Source: Corallococcus coralloides DSM 2259 (GTDB lineage Bacteria; Myxococcota; Myxococcia; Myxococcales; Myxococcaceae). From it: 64,000 bases of DNA. Within the stretch, counting starts at the first letter, position 1. Each line of letters starts with the position of its first letter. A program made the translations under genes and the position numbers. Where the stretch lies: assembly GCF_000255295.1 (NCBI RefSeq), contig NC_017030.1:4216001-4280000 (forward strand). The letters are read 5' to 3'. Below the pieces are notes generated by a model that was not told where the DNA came from, ran no database searches, and was given only the letters and a program-made list of their open reading frames with translations. Shown here in pieces: positions 51,366-59,373 of the stretch.

Positions 51366-52307
51366 ATGAGCACTGAGTCACAAGACCCGCTGGGAGACGC
51401 CATCAGGGCGTCCTGGCGCCGGTTTCTCGATACCTACGAGCCGCTCCGCCCGGACCTCTACCGGTACTGCCGGCAGCTGACGCGCAGCCCCTGGGATGCC
51501 GAGGACATGGCCCAGGAGACGATGGCCCGGGCGTTCGCGAGTCTCGGCATCATGGCGGAGCCGCCGCGCAGCCCTCGAGCGTGGCTCTTCCGGGTCGCGA
51601 GCAACCTGTGGCTCAACCGGATGCGGCAGGCGCGGGAGGTACCGGCCCCCGACGGCATCGAGGTCCCGGATCCGGCGACGCACGCCGAGCCTCGCGCGAC
51701 GCGTGAGGCCGCGGGGACGCTGCTCTCTCAGCTGTCGCCGCAAGAGCGAGCCGCGGTCGTGCTCAAGGATGCCTTCGGGCTGTCACTCGATGAGACCGCG
51801 GAGGCGCTCTCCACCACGACCGGTGCCATCAAGGCCGCCCTGCACAGGGGGCGGGCGAAGCTGGTGACACCGGAACCGGATGAGCCGGCGCCGGTGGCTC
51901 CCGCCGTCCTCAACGCCTTCTGCGATGCCTTCAACGCGCGGGACCTTGATCGGCTCACGGCGCTCCTGCTCGATACGGCGACCCTGGAGTACCCGGGCTT
52001 CAAGATTGAATCCGGGGCCCAGGCGGTCCGGGACGGCTCGTTCAGGGGAACGCTCTTCGGCTGTCCGGAGGGCGGCTACGTGCTCGTGGCTCCGCCGCGT
52101 TGTGAGCTCCGCGCGCACCGCGGCGAATCGCTCTTCCTCTGGTGGTCGGGAGACGAAGTGCATGCCGTCGTGCGGGTCGAGCTGGACGGCGACCGCATCG
52201 TGCGGCTGCGAAACTACTACCACGCGCCCGAGGTCCTGACCGAGGTCTGTCGCGAACTCGACGTCCCCTTCCGCACGCACGGCTACCAGCCTGCTGCCTC
52301 GCACTGA
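51366..52307 (+). CDS. ECF sigma factor with C-terminal SnoaL-like domain
   Basis: 313 residues. Region 2 is LYRYCRQLTRSPWDAEDMAQ ending in ETMARAFASL, region 4 is LLSQLSPQERAAVVLKDAFG with a helix-turn-helix LSLDETAEAL. After residue 180 a SnoaL/NTF2-like domain follows (LNAFCDAFNARDLDRLTALL, YPGFKIESG, VHAVVRVELDGDRIVRLRNY). Fusions of this layout (groups such as ECF41 and ECF56) use the SnoaL domain to control the sigma part instead of a separate anti-sigma factor. The next gene starts 10 bp later and is likely its partner. Confidence 0.88.
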   Translation: MSTESQDPLGDAIRASWRRFLDTYEPLRPDLYRYCRQLTRSPWDAEDMAQETMARAFASLGIMAEPPRSPRAWLFRVASNLWLNRMRQAREVPAPDGIEVPDPATHAEPRATREAAGTLLSQLSPQERAAVVLKDAFGLSLDETAEALSTTTGAIKAALHRGRAKLVTPEPDEPAPVAPAVLNAFCDAFNARDLDRLTALLLDTATLEYPGFKIESGAQAVRDGSFRGTLFGCPEGGYVLVAPPRCELRAHRGESLFLWWSGDEVHAVVRVELDGDRIVRLRNYYHAPEVLTEVCRELDVPFRTHGYQPAASH

Positions 52308-52317
52308 AGGAGCTGCC

Positions 52318-53115
52318 ATGAAGATCCACACCGTCACGTCCGTGGATGGAACGTCCATCGCGTTCGAAACCACCGGCAAGGGTCCACCGCTCATCCTGGT
52401 GGGCGGAGCGTTCTGCGACCGCACGGCGCCGACCTCGGGAACGCCGCTGGCGGCCCTGCTGGCCCATCGCTTCACCGTGTTCAGCTATGACCGGCGCGGC
52501 CGTGGGGACAGCGGGGACACACCGCCCCATTCGCTCGAGCGGGAGGTGGAGGACCTCGCGGCGCTCATCATGGCCGCTGGCGGATCCGCCGCCGTGTTCG
52601 GCAACTCGTCGGGGGGCCTCCTGGCCCTCGACGCCGCGGCTCGAGGGCTCTCCATCCCGAAGCTGGTCGTCTATGAGCCTCCCGTCATCCTCGATGCGGG
52701 CCGGGCCCGGGCGTTTGAAGCGCTCGCGACACAGCTCGACGAGGCGGCCAGGGAGAACCGGCGTTCGGAGGCCGTCGAGCTGTACTTCACGAGGGTGATG
52801 CAGATGCCCGAGCCCGCCGTCGCGCAGATACGCAAGGCGCCGATGTGGGCGGGGCTCGAGCACATTGCTCACACGCTGAGCTACGATCTGCTCATCACGG
52901 CCCGCGGCCCCTCGCGTCTTGAGCAGATGTCGGCCGTCCGAGCGGCGACGCTCGTCATGGATGGAGGTGCGAGCCCGGCCTGGATGCGCGAGGCGATCCA
53001 GACCCTGGCACAGGCCATTCCCAGCGCACGCCACCGGACGCTGGAAGGGCAGACGCACGCCGTCGACCCCAAGGCGCTCGCCCGAGGGCTGGAGGAGTTT
53101 CTTGTCAATCTTTGA
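52318..53115 (+). CDS. Alpha/beta hydrolase, partner of the ECF sigma factor
   Basis: 265 residues; ATG preceded by AAGGAG. Nucleophile elbow GNSSGG near residue 98, acid Asp in VMDGGASP, His in GQTHAVDP, early YDRRGRGDSG. Typical soluble esterase-like fold with an oxyanion loop at LVGGAF. Substrate unknown. The 10-bp gap and shared orientation indicate an operon with the ECF-SnoaL sigma gene. Confidence 0.86.
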   Translation: MKIHTVTSVDGTSIAFETTGKGPPLILVGGAFCDRTAPTSGTPLAALLAHRFTVFSYDRRGRGDSGDTPPHSLEREVEDLAALIMAAGGSAAVFGNSSGGLLALDAAARGLSIPKLVVYEPPVILDAGRARAFEALATQLDEAARENRRSEAVELYFTRVMQMPEPAVAQIRKAPMWAGLEHIAHTLSYDLLITARGPSRLEQMSAVRAATLVMDGGASPAWMREAIQTLAQAIPSARHRTLEGQTHAVDPKALARGLEEFLVNL

Positions 53116-53177
53116 GCGGGGGAGGGCGCCTCGTAGGATGGGAGCCTCGTCGACAAAGACGATTCCTGGGAGGAACC

Positions 53178-53510
53178 ATGTCGAAGATGCTCAAGGGGTT
53201 GTTCGCGGCTGTCCTGCTGGTGGGCTGTGGTGGCACGGAGGCGGAGGTGGATTCGCCGGCCGAGCTCGCGTCCAGGGAGGACGCCATCAACGTCTGTCTC
53301 GTGGGGGCCGCGCCCTATTCACTCTGCAATGGGGGCAACGGCGTCTGTGTCTATCCCTCGGCGAGCAGCCGCACCGCGGATTGCCGTCCGAAGTGTGGCG
53401 TCGCGTGTGGAACCAGCGCCAGTGAGTGTTGCATCGGGTATGGCCCCATGAACTTCTGCGAGATGAACCGGGGCTGCGGCGGCGCGCTGCCGCCCCCCGT
53501 CATCGACTGA
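53178..53510 (+). CDS. Cys-rich lipoprotein
   Basis: 110 residues, ATG preceded by GGGAGGAACC. Signal peptide with lipobox (VLLVGCGG). After a short acidic linker there are ten cysteines in a compact block (NVCLVG, SLCNGG, GVCVYP, ADCRPKCGVACG, SECCIG, NFCEMN, RGCGG). This spacing resembles small disulfide-knot proteins. Surface-located; function unknown. It is one of several unrelated-looking Cys-rich small secreted proteins in this window. Confidence 0.7.
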   Translation: MSKMLKGLFAAVLLVGCGGTEAEVDSPAELASREDAINVCLVGAAPYSLCNGGNGVCVYPSASSRTADCRPKCGVACGTSASECCIGYGPMNFCEMNRGCGGALPPPVID

Positions 53511-53558
53511 GCGCTTCCGCGCTGGCTTGGAGTGCGGCTCATGGGTGCTGGCCCGACG

Positions 53559-53592
53559 TTACGTCGCCGGGTACAGCACCTGGCGCCCCCGC
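53559..53592. repeat. Left copy of 34-bp direct repeat (remnant of a DUF488 3' end)
   Basis: TTACGTCGCCGGGTACAGCA and the next 14 bases match 58326-58359 with one mismatch. On the minus strand it encodes GRQVLYPAT plus TAA, the C-terminus of the DUF488 gene, but no such gene continues here. Confidence 0.75.
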
Positions 53593-53658
53593 GAGGGCGG
53601 CAACATGTGGCCGAGCCGATGAGTCTGCCTGCGCCGTCACACCGGTGACCGAGCGCGC

Positions 53659-53690
53659 TGACACGTCAATGCCACGTCAGTGACACGTCA
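53659..53690 (+). promoter_or_regulatory. Three 11-bp-phased TGACACGTCA boxes (activator-site candidates)
   Basis: TGACACGTCA, TGCCACGTCA and TGACACGTCA start at 53659, 53670 and 53681, exactly 11 bp apart, so on one face of the helix. Each has TGAC..GTCA dyad symmetry (one copy imperfect). They lie 51-82 bp upstream of the sigma-54-like -24 element, the usual place for an enhancer-binding protein. Confidence 0.6.
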
Positions 53691-53740
53691 GCCGGGGTGT
53701 ATCAGCCGGTGCTCCCGAGGCGCTTCGGTGCTCCCGGCAG

Positions 53741-53756
53741 TGGCACGGGCCCTGCT
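53741..53756 (+). promoter_or_regulatory. Sigma-54-type -24/-12 promoter
   Basis: TGGCACGGGCCCTGCT fits the consensus TGGCACG-N4-TTGC(A/T) with one mismatch, and the GG and GC doublets have the right spacing. It lies 53 bp before the cassette's GTG start. Confidence 0.65.
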
Positions 53757-53808
53757 GTCTCACCCAGATGTTTCAGGTGAACGCACCCTCGCCTCAGAAG
53801 GATTCTTC

Positions 53809-55245
53809 GTGTCCACGTCCCACACCGCCCGCTCGAACAACACCATGACCTTCACGAGGGGTTTGAGCTCGCCAATACAATCCGTCGCTGCTCCCGAAAC
53901 GAGCATGCCTGGGGCCTCTGGAGCCGCACAGCCCCTTCATCCAGGGACATGGGGCCTGACGCGAGCCGAAGGCGGGTTGTGTCTGGAGGGAAGGTCGCTC
54001 GCGAGCCTGGCGCAGCGCTGGGGAAGCCCGCTCTTCGTCGTCCATGGCGCCCGGCTCGCGGAGAACGTCCGGCGCTTCCAGCAGACGCCCGAGGGCCGGC
54101 TTCGGGGGGCCGAGATCTTCTATTCGTACAAGACCAATCCGATTCCCGCCGTGCTCCAGCGGCTGTCACAACTCGGGGTCGGAGCCGAGGTCGTCTCTCC
54201 GTACGAGCTGTGGCTCGCCCAGCGGCTCGGGGTCGCGTCCGACCGGATCATCTACAACGGTCCGGGCAAGACGCCGAGCGTGGCCCGCACGGTGGTCCAG
54301 AGCGATCTCCTGCTCACCCACCTGAACCATCGCGAGGAGATTGCGCTCGTCGCGGCGGCTGCCGCGGAGCTCGGGAAGCGCCCCCGGGTGGGCATGCGCG
54401 TGGCCACCTCGGACAGCTGGTCCGGCAAGTTCGGCATCCCGATCGCCGGAGGCCAGGCGCTGGCGGCCTACGAGGAGGCGATGATGCATCCCTCGCTGCG
54501 GGTCGTCGGGCTGCACGCGCACCGGGGCGTGGCCATCGAGGATGCCCAGACGCTGGAGCGCTTCGTTCAAGAGGTGTTGGCGTTCTGCGACGCGCTGCAC
54601 GACCGGCTCGGACTCGACGTGGAGATGCTCGACCTTGGTGGGAGCCTCGCGGTCCCGACGGTGCTGCCTCTCAACGACTCACCCGTGCCGCTCGCGGAGC
54701 GGGTCCAGCAGAGGCTCTCCATTGAACGGTACCTGGCGCTGCTCATCGGCAGGGTCGAGGCCCACTTCCGTCGCGCCGGCCGTCCCGCGCCTCGCATCTT
54801 CCTGGAGCCCGGACGCGCGATGACCGGGAACACCCAGCTGCTGCTCTGCCAGGTCAGCAGTCTCAACGCGGCCGGAGCCGGGCCCGCGCACGCCATCCTG
54901 GATGCCGGCGAGAACATCGCTCACATCCTGCACCGCGAGTATCACGAGATCTTCCACGTCGAGCGATGGGGGGAATCCCCCAGCCAGACGTACTCCCTCG
55001 ACGGCCCCACCTGCAGCCCCATGGACCGCCTTCGGACGGAGATCGAGCTCCCGCGGCTCCAGGTGGGGGACACGCTCGCGGTCATGGACGCGGGGGCCTA
55101 CCTGGTCTCCTTCTCGAACTCCTTCTGCTTCCCACAGCCCGGCATCGTGATTCTGGACGAGGGCCGCGCGACGCTCGCCCGTCGCGCGGAGACCTTCGAA
55201 GACATGATCGACCGCGACCTCGCCGCGAACGACGCCTCCCGATGA
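53809..55245 (+). CDS. Fold-III PLP-dependent decarboxylase (Orn/DAP/Arg decarboxylase type)
   Basis: 478 residues from a GTG with AAGGA 7 nt upstream; earlier in-frame codons lie across the promoter. Alanine-racemase-like barrel: the PLP lysine is in FYSYKTNPIP (nt 54119), GLHAHRG is the usual His/ring-stacking loop, DLGGSLAVP the glycine-rich phosphate loop, EPGRAM the conserved turn. The C-terminal sheet has the catalytic Cys and Asp of GPTCSPMDRL and the Tyr of DAGAYLVSFS. Family members decarboxylate lysine, ornithine, arginine, diaminopimelate or related amino acids; substrate not readable. The stop overlaps the next start (ATGA). First gene of a three-gene biosynthetic cassette. Confidence 0.9.
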   Translation: MSTSHTARSNNTMTFTRGLSSPIQSVAAPETSMPGASGAAQPLHPGTWGLTRAEGGLCLEGRSLASLAQRWGSPLFVVHGARLAENVRRFQQTPEGRLRGAEIFYSYKTNPIPAVLQRLSQLGVGAEVVSPYELWLAQRLGVASDRIIYNGPGKTPSVARTVVQSDLLLTHLNHREEIALVAAAAAELGKRPRVGMRVATSDSWSGKFGIPIAGGQALAAYEEAMMHPSLRVVGLHAHRGVAIEDAQTLERFVQEVLAFCDALHDRLGLDVEMLDLGGSLAVPTVLPLNDSPVPLAERVQQRLSIERYLALLIGRVEAHFRRAGRPAPRIFLEPGRAMTGNTQLLLCQVSSLNAAGAGPAHAILDAGENIAHILHREYHEIFHVERWGESPSQTYSLDGPTCSPMDRLRTEIELPRLQVGDTLAVMDAGAYLVSFSNSFCFPQPGIVILDEGRATLARRAETFEDMIDRDLAANDASR

Positions 55246-57197
55246 ACGCCAGGCCCTTGTTGGCGCACCCGCTGCGGGACGAGCCGTCCTGCGTGCTGAG
55301 GGGTGCTGTCGTCGCGCTCTCGCACGGGCGCATCGAAGTGACGTATCTCGCGCCGGGGGAACCGCCGCGGATCGCCGTCGCCGGCAAACCCCTGGCGCTC
55401 GAGGCCGCGCTGCCTGCCCAGGGGACGGCGGCGTACGCCCTGTTCGCCGGCCTGGACAGCATCCTGATCTCGGATCGCGATGCGCGGCTGGCGATCCTCG
55501 TCCCACGCGATGGCATGTCGCTGCTGGAGGAGCAGGCGCCGCTCTATGTCACGGGCCCGGATCCCAGGCTCGCGGGCCGCTTCCGCGTGGAGGCCCACTG
55601 CGCGCCGGCTCCCACGAGCGTGCTGTACGTCGCGCAATCCTTCGGGCACACGACGGGCTGGGTGCCGGCCGTGCATGGCGCCCTCGCCAGGCTCCCGGAC
55701 CCGATCCCGTTCACCGCGGCGATCCGCCGGCAGGAGGACGCGGCGTACGCGCGCCGGAAGGTCGGGGACGCCGCGGGGTTCCACGTCGTTCCGCTCCATT
55801 ACAGCGACGCGGAGTCGGGGACCGTCACGCCGGACGATGTCGCCAACGTCTCGCGGCCGGAGTTCCTGAACCGCGAAGCCGCGCTCCTGTGGCTCGCGGC
55901 CAACCGTGAGCTGGCCCGGGCCAGCGCGGGCGCGGTCGTCATCGTGAACGACTGCCGGCCGGAGACCTGGATCCTCCACCAGCTCGCGGAGCATGCGCAG
56001 CGGAAGGAGATTCCCCTGCACGCCGTCCGGTACGCGTTCGCGGAGTTCGACTGGCTCCGCCAGCGGGTTCGCCAGACGGACGTGGCGAGGGCGCCGGGGA
56101 TGGCCGAAATCGTGGCCGCGTCCGCTCCAGCGGTCCACACACGGCGCGAGCTGCGGGACGCGCTGCGGGCCTCGGGCATCGAGCCGCGGCGCAACCCCTC
56201 GGTCGATTTCGAGGCCTTGAGCCGGGAGCTCATGGCCGCCGTGCCGGAGAGCGGCACCCTCTGGTATCAGGCCATCAACTGGCGTGACTGGCTGTCGCTG
56301 GAGTCGGGCCGGCAGCCCTACGTGGTCATCCCGCCGCTGGGCCAGGCCAGCGCGCTCTCGCCGGAGCAGGCCGCGGAGCGGGCCGGGGCCGTCCTGGCCC
56401 AGCGTTCGCCAGCGCTCCAGCACCTCTTCACCCAGAAGGATTCGCGCGGCGTCGTGCTCGTGTCGCAGGGCAACGGCTTCTCCACCTGCAGCCGCCGGCA
56501 CTGGCGCGCGATGCTGGCGATGGCGGCGAGGATGGACGGGGTGCACTTCCTGTTCGCGGGCGGGAGCGCGGAGGATCGCGCGTGGCTGGCGCTCGAACTC
56601 GAGCGCTCGCGGCCCGGGAACGTGACGCTGCTCGGGTGGATCGACGAGCACTGGAGCACGTTCCTCCGGGCCCTGGCCGCCAAGCCCCAGGCGACCTTCG
56701 TCTGCCGCCCGGGCCTGAGCAGCATCGGCGCCGCGCTGGTGAACGGCATTCCCCCCCTTCTCATGCCGCCCGACCCCCTGGTGGGACCGGACGGCACCGT
56801 GGACGCGATCACCGCGGAGGTGGCCATGGAGCGCGCGCTCTACGCGTTCCAGCTCGAGCGGCTGTATGCCAGCCAGTGCGCGACGCACCGGGACTCGCCG
56901 CTGCCGGTGCTCGTCGACACACTCGGTGGCGAGCCGGATCGGGCGCTGGCCACGCTGCGACGTGCGGTGGACCCCACCATCCAGTCGCGCCAGCGGGCAG
57001 CCATCCATGGGTACTGCCATGGGTCGCGCGTCGCGCACCTCATCGCGAGCGTGCTCGCGCGCGAAGCGGCCTCCGGCGCGCTGCCCATCCAGGTCAAGCG
57101 CCGGATGCGCGACCAGGAACTCTCCAGCCCTCGGGTGCCCTTCGGCGCACTCCCATCCACAGACGCCCTCGCTTCGCGGGAGCTCGCACATCCGTGA
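55242..57197 (+). CDS. Glycosyltransferase-like protein of unknown specificity
   Basis: 651 residues, ATG overlapping the previous stop. The N-terminal half is unrecognised (PRIAVAGKPLALEAALPAQG, VEAHCAPAPTSVLYVAQSFG). The C-terminal half looks like the nucleotide-binding half of a GT-B enzyme: GVVLVSQGNGFSTCSRR, VHFLFAGGSAEDR, NVTLLGWIDEHWSTFLR, FVCRPGLSSIGAALVNGIPP and LLMPP. This resembles MurG/UGT-type architectures. No signal peptide or membrane helix. Together with the decarboxylase and thioesterase it suggests assembly of a small modified amine or peptide-like product. Confidence 0.6.
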   Translation: MNARPLLAHPLRDEPSCVLRGAVVALSHGRIEVTYLAPGEPPRIAVAGKPLALEAALPAQGTAAYALFAGLDSILISDRDARLAILVPRDGMSLLEEQAPLYVTGPDPRLAGRFRVEAHCAPAPTSVLYVAQSFGHTTGWVPAVHGALARLPDPIPFTAAIRRQEDAAYARRKVGDAAGFHVVPLHYSDAESGTVTPDDVANVSRPEFLNREAALLWLAANRELARASAGAVVIVNDCRPETWILHQLAEHAQRKEIPLHAVRYAFAEFDWLRQRVRQTDVARAPGMAEIVAASAPAVHTRRELRDALRASGIEPRRNPSVDFEALSRELMAAVPESGTLWYQAINWRDWLSLESGRQPYVVIPPLGQASALSPEQAAERAGAVLAQRSPALQHLFTQKDSRGVVLVSQGNGFSTCSRRHWRAMLAMAARMDGVHFLFAGGSAEDRAWLALELERSRPGNVTLLGWIDEHWSTFLRALAAKPQATFVCRPGLSSIGAALVNGIPPLLMPPDPLVGPDGTVDAITAEVAMERALYAFQLERLYASQCATHRDSPLPVLVDTLGGEPDRALATLRRAVDPTIQSRQRAAIHGYCHGSRVAHLIASVLAREAASGALPIQVKRRMRDQELSSPRVPFGALPSTDALASRELAHP

Positions 57198-57205
57198 GAA
57201 ACACC

Positions 57206-58300
57206 ATGCCCCAGCGCTATCTCCCCCCTCGTGACGCCTACGAGCTGCGAATCTCGAGGATCTGGGCGAACCGCCTGCACCGGGATGCTCCCGGAATCGG
57301 GATGCAGGATGACTTCTTCGACCTCGGCGGCGACCGTGCCGGGGCGGAGGCCGTCCTCGCCGCGATCTCGGCGCGGTTCAATGCCCCGCTCTCCCTGGAG
57401 GCGTTCCTCGAGGCGCCGACCATCGAGCGCCTCGGCTGCCTGTTGCGCGCGCGGTCCCGGAAGCTCAACGCGCAGCCCCTCGTCCCGCTCCAGCCAGACG
57501 GCTCGAAGCGCCCCTTCTTCTTCCTGCCGGGCGGGGAGGGGGCCCCGCTCAACGCCTATGCGCTGGCGCGCTGGATGGGGCCGGATCAGCCCCTCTACGG
57601 CCTTCAGACCCGCGGCCTCCATGGCGAGCGCCCGCCCTTCGAGCGCATCGAGGACATGGCGGCCGACCACATCGCGACCCTGCGTGTCGTGCAGCCGCGC
57701 GGCCCCTACCTCCTGGGGGGCCATTGCTCCGGCGGCATGGTCGCGCTGGAGATGGCCCTGCAGCTTCAACGCAAAGGGGAACAGGTGGCCGTGCTCGCCG
57801 TGTGCGACGCCTGGTCCCCCGCCAAACTCAGCCTCCGCATGCCGAACGAGACCTTCCTGGACGACCTGGTCGAGTTCTACTCCATCGTCGCGGCGGGCTT
57901 CCGGTACTGGTTCGACGTGGACGTCGGGCTGAAGAGCGACGAGCTGCGTGCCCTCGATCCACGCCAGCGCATCACGCACTTCATGGAGCTCGCCAGGAAG
58001 CACGGGGCCTATCCACCGGACGAGCCCGACGCGCGCATCGAGCACATCCTGGCGCTCTATCGCGCGGCCAGCGACTCCGCCTACGTGCCGGCCGAACGCT
58101 TCCGGGGGCCCATCACGTTCCTGCGCGCGATCGACAGCAAGTTCTGCGAAACGGTCACCGAGGGGTGGGAGGACCTCACGACCCAACCGCTGCGCCTGCG
58201 CATGGTCCAGGGCAACCACGTCTCGCTGCTGACCGAGCCGCACGTGCAGGAGGTGGCGAACGAGCTCCGCGCCGCCATCGCGGAGGCACGGGTGTCGTAG
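57206..58300 (+). CDS. Degenerate carrier domain plus thioesterase with Cys nucleophile
   Basis: 364 residues; ATG 57206, or GTG 57194, which overlaps the upstream stop. Residues 1-85 are a carrier-protein fold (DDFFDLGGDRAGAEAVLAAI), but the phosphopantetheine Ser of the LGGDS motif is Arg44. Residues 95-360 are a type I thioesterase (PLVPLQPDGSKRPFFFLPGG, ALARWMGPDQPLYGLQTRG) with GGHCSGG, so Cys174 is at the nucleophile position; the late His is in QGNHVSLL. Cys-type TEs can form strained lactones or release amines. Last gene of the cassette. Confidence 0.85.
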   Translation: MPQRYLPPRDAYELRISRIWANRLHRDAPGIGMQDDFFDLGGDRAGAEAVLAAISARFNAPLSLEAFLEAPTIERLGCLLRARSRKLNAQPLVPLQPDGSKRPFFFLPGGEGAPLNAYALARWMGPDQPLYGLQTRGLHGERPPFERIEDMAADHIATLRVVQPRGPYLLGGHCSGGMVALEMALQLQRKGEQVAVLAVCDAWSPAKLSLRMPNETFLDDLVEFYSIVAAGFRYWFDVDVGLKSDELRALDPRQRITHFMELARKHGAYPPDEPDARIEHILALYRAASDSAYVPAERFRGPITFLRAIDSKFCETVTEGWEDLTTQPLRLRMVQGNHVSLLTEPHVQEVANELRAAIAEARVS

Positions 58301-58325
58301 GCGGTGAGCCAGTCCTGAGCTGCCT

Positions 58326-58359
58326 TTACGTCGCCGGGTACAGCACCTGTCGCCCCCGC
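58326..58359. repeat. Right copy of the 34-bp direct repeat
   Basis: Forms the 3' end of the intact DUF488 gene; one mismatch to 53559-53592. The two copies bracket the three-gene cassette. Confidence 0.75.
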
Positions 58360-58880
58360 ACTTGCGCGAAGGCGGTAAGCCGGTGCGGCTCCACGCGGGT
58401 GGGGCTCGTGATGTGCTTCACCGGGACGCCCCTTGCCCAGAGCGCATCCGCCACCAGCGAGCGATGGCAGCGCCAGCGCAGCGCCTCCGCGCACATCAGG
58501 GCCACCGGCCCCCGCAGCGCCACCTCGCGCAGTGCCTCCAGTCCCTGCGCGAAGTCCTCCGTCAGCATGTAGTCCGCGTAGCCGCGAAAGCTCAGGTTGC
58601 GCCAGGCCGCGTTGGGCGAGTCCTTGCGCGCACGCCGCAGCCCGCCGAGCGCCGGCAGGTGCAGGTGTTCGACCCCCACCCATGCCAGCGTCCTTCCCAG
58701 CACGTCCACGTTGAACTGCGGGTTCGTGCGGGAGCGCGGCACCGTGCGGATGTCCACCAGCGTCCGCACGCCGTTCACCCACAGCATCTCCACCAGCTCC
58801 TCGATGGTGCGCGTGGAGTGGCCCAGCGCGAACACCTGGACGCCGCCCCATCCTCGCGCCCGCCTCGGCATCCCCATCAT
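58326..58880 (-). CDS. DUF488 family protein
   Basis: 184 residues, GAGGA 4 nt before the ATG. DUF488 hallmarks: FALGHSTRTIEELVEML, TLVDIRTVPRSRTNPQF, LGGLRRARKDSPNAAWRNLS, FRGYADYML, and the Cys/His motif LMCAEALRWRCHRSLVADAL, ending HRLTAFAQVRGRQVLYPAT. The role of the family is unclear; it is sometimes next to nucleic-acid enzymes. Its last 34 bases are repeated at 53559, marking both edges of the decarboxylase cassette. Confidence 0.9.
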   Translation of the reverse strand: MMGMPRRARGWGGVQVFALGHSTRTIEELVEMLWVNGVRTLVDIRTVPRSRTNPQFNVDVLGRTLAWVGVEHLHLPALGGLRRARKDSPNAAWRNLSFRGYADYMLTEDFAQGLEALREVALRGPVALMCAEALRWRCHRSLVADALWARGVPVKHITSPTRVEPHRLTAFAQVRGRQVLYPAT

Positions 58881-58973
58881 CGGTCCTCAGGCCCGCCAGG
58901 TTCAGTCCCTTCAATATTGGACGTGGGCCAGCGCCCGACAAGGCATCCCGCCGCCCGGGTAGGGCAATGAAAA

Positions 58974-59003
58974 CGGGCTGGAGACCTCGCGGTCTCCAGC
59001 CCG
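58974..59003 (-). terminator. Rho-independent terminator
   Basis: CGGGCTGGAGACC, loop TCGC, GGTCTCCAGCCCG: a perfect 13-bp stem. On the minus strand it is followed by TTTTCATT, so it terminates the small Cys-rich gene at 59038. Confidence 0.85.
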
Positions 59004-59037
59004 TCGTCATTTCAGGCGTTCTTCAATGCCTTGGGGC

Positions 59038-59268
59038 TCAGCAGCTGTAGTTGCACCGCGACCAGCAGAGCGCCTCATCCTGCTCGCATTTCGCCTCGCA
59101 CGCCGGGTCGCCATTACAGGAGTAGAACGAGCACCTCTCAGCCCAGTCGTCACACAACGAGCAGCAGGGAGCGGCGACCGTCTCCTCCGCGCCCAACGTC
59201 GCGCTTCCCACAGCCACGGCAGCTCCCATCACGAATCCGATGAGCCCCATCTTCAAGGTCTTCTTCAT
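59038..59268 (-). CDS. Secreted Cys-rich peptide
   Basis: 76 residues, start with GAGGGA 6 nt upstream. Signal peptide (KMGLIGFVMGAAVAVGS) then a mature peptide with nine cysteines in a tight block (APCCSLCDDW, ERCSFYSC, PACEAKCEQD, LCWSRCNYSC). The terminator follows 35 bp after the stop, so it is probably monocistronic. Function unknown; possibly a bacteriocin-like or structural peptide. Confidence 0.75.
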   Translation of the reverse strand: MKKTLKMGLIGFVMGAAVAVGSATLGAEETVAAPCCSLCDDWAERCSFYSCNGDPACEAKCEQDEALCWSRCNYSC

Positions 59269-59373
59269 CCAGCTTCCCTCGTCGTGGTTGTTTGACCTGG
59301 GACGGTCCAAGGTCCGTCCCATGGGCGAGTGTATGGACTTTCACGAATCACCCAAGCGAGTAAGTTCGGACTC

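Noticed and set aside
53659-53690. CRISPR-like or origin iteron array
   Set aside because: Only three 10-bp boxes without spacers and placed upstream of a sigma-54 promoter; activator sites fit better.
54966-55241. Extended start of the glycosyltransferase-like gene
   Set aside because: It would overlap the decarboxylase C-terminus in another frame; ATGA coupling at 55242 is better.
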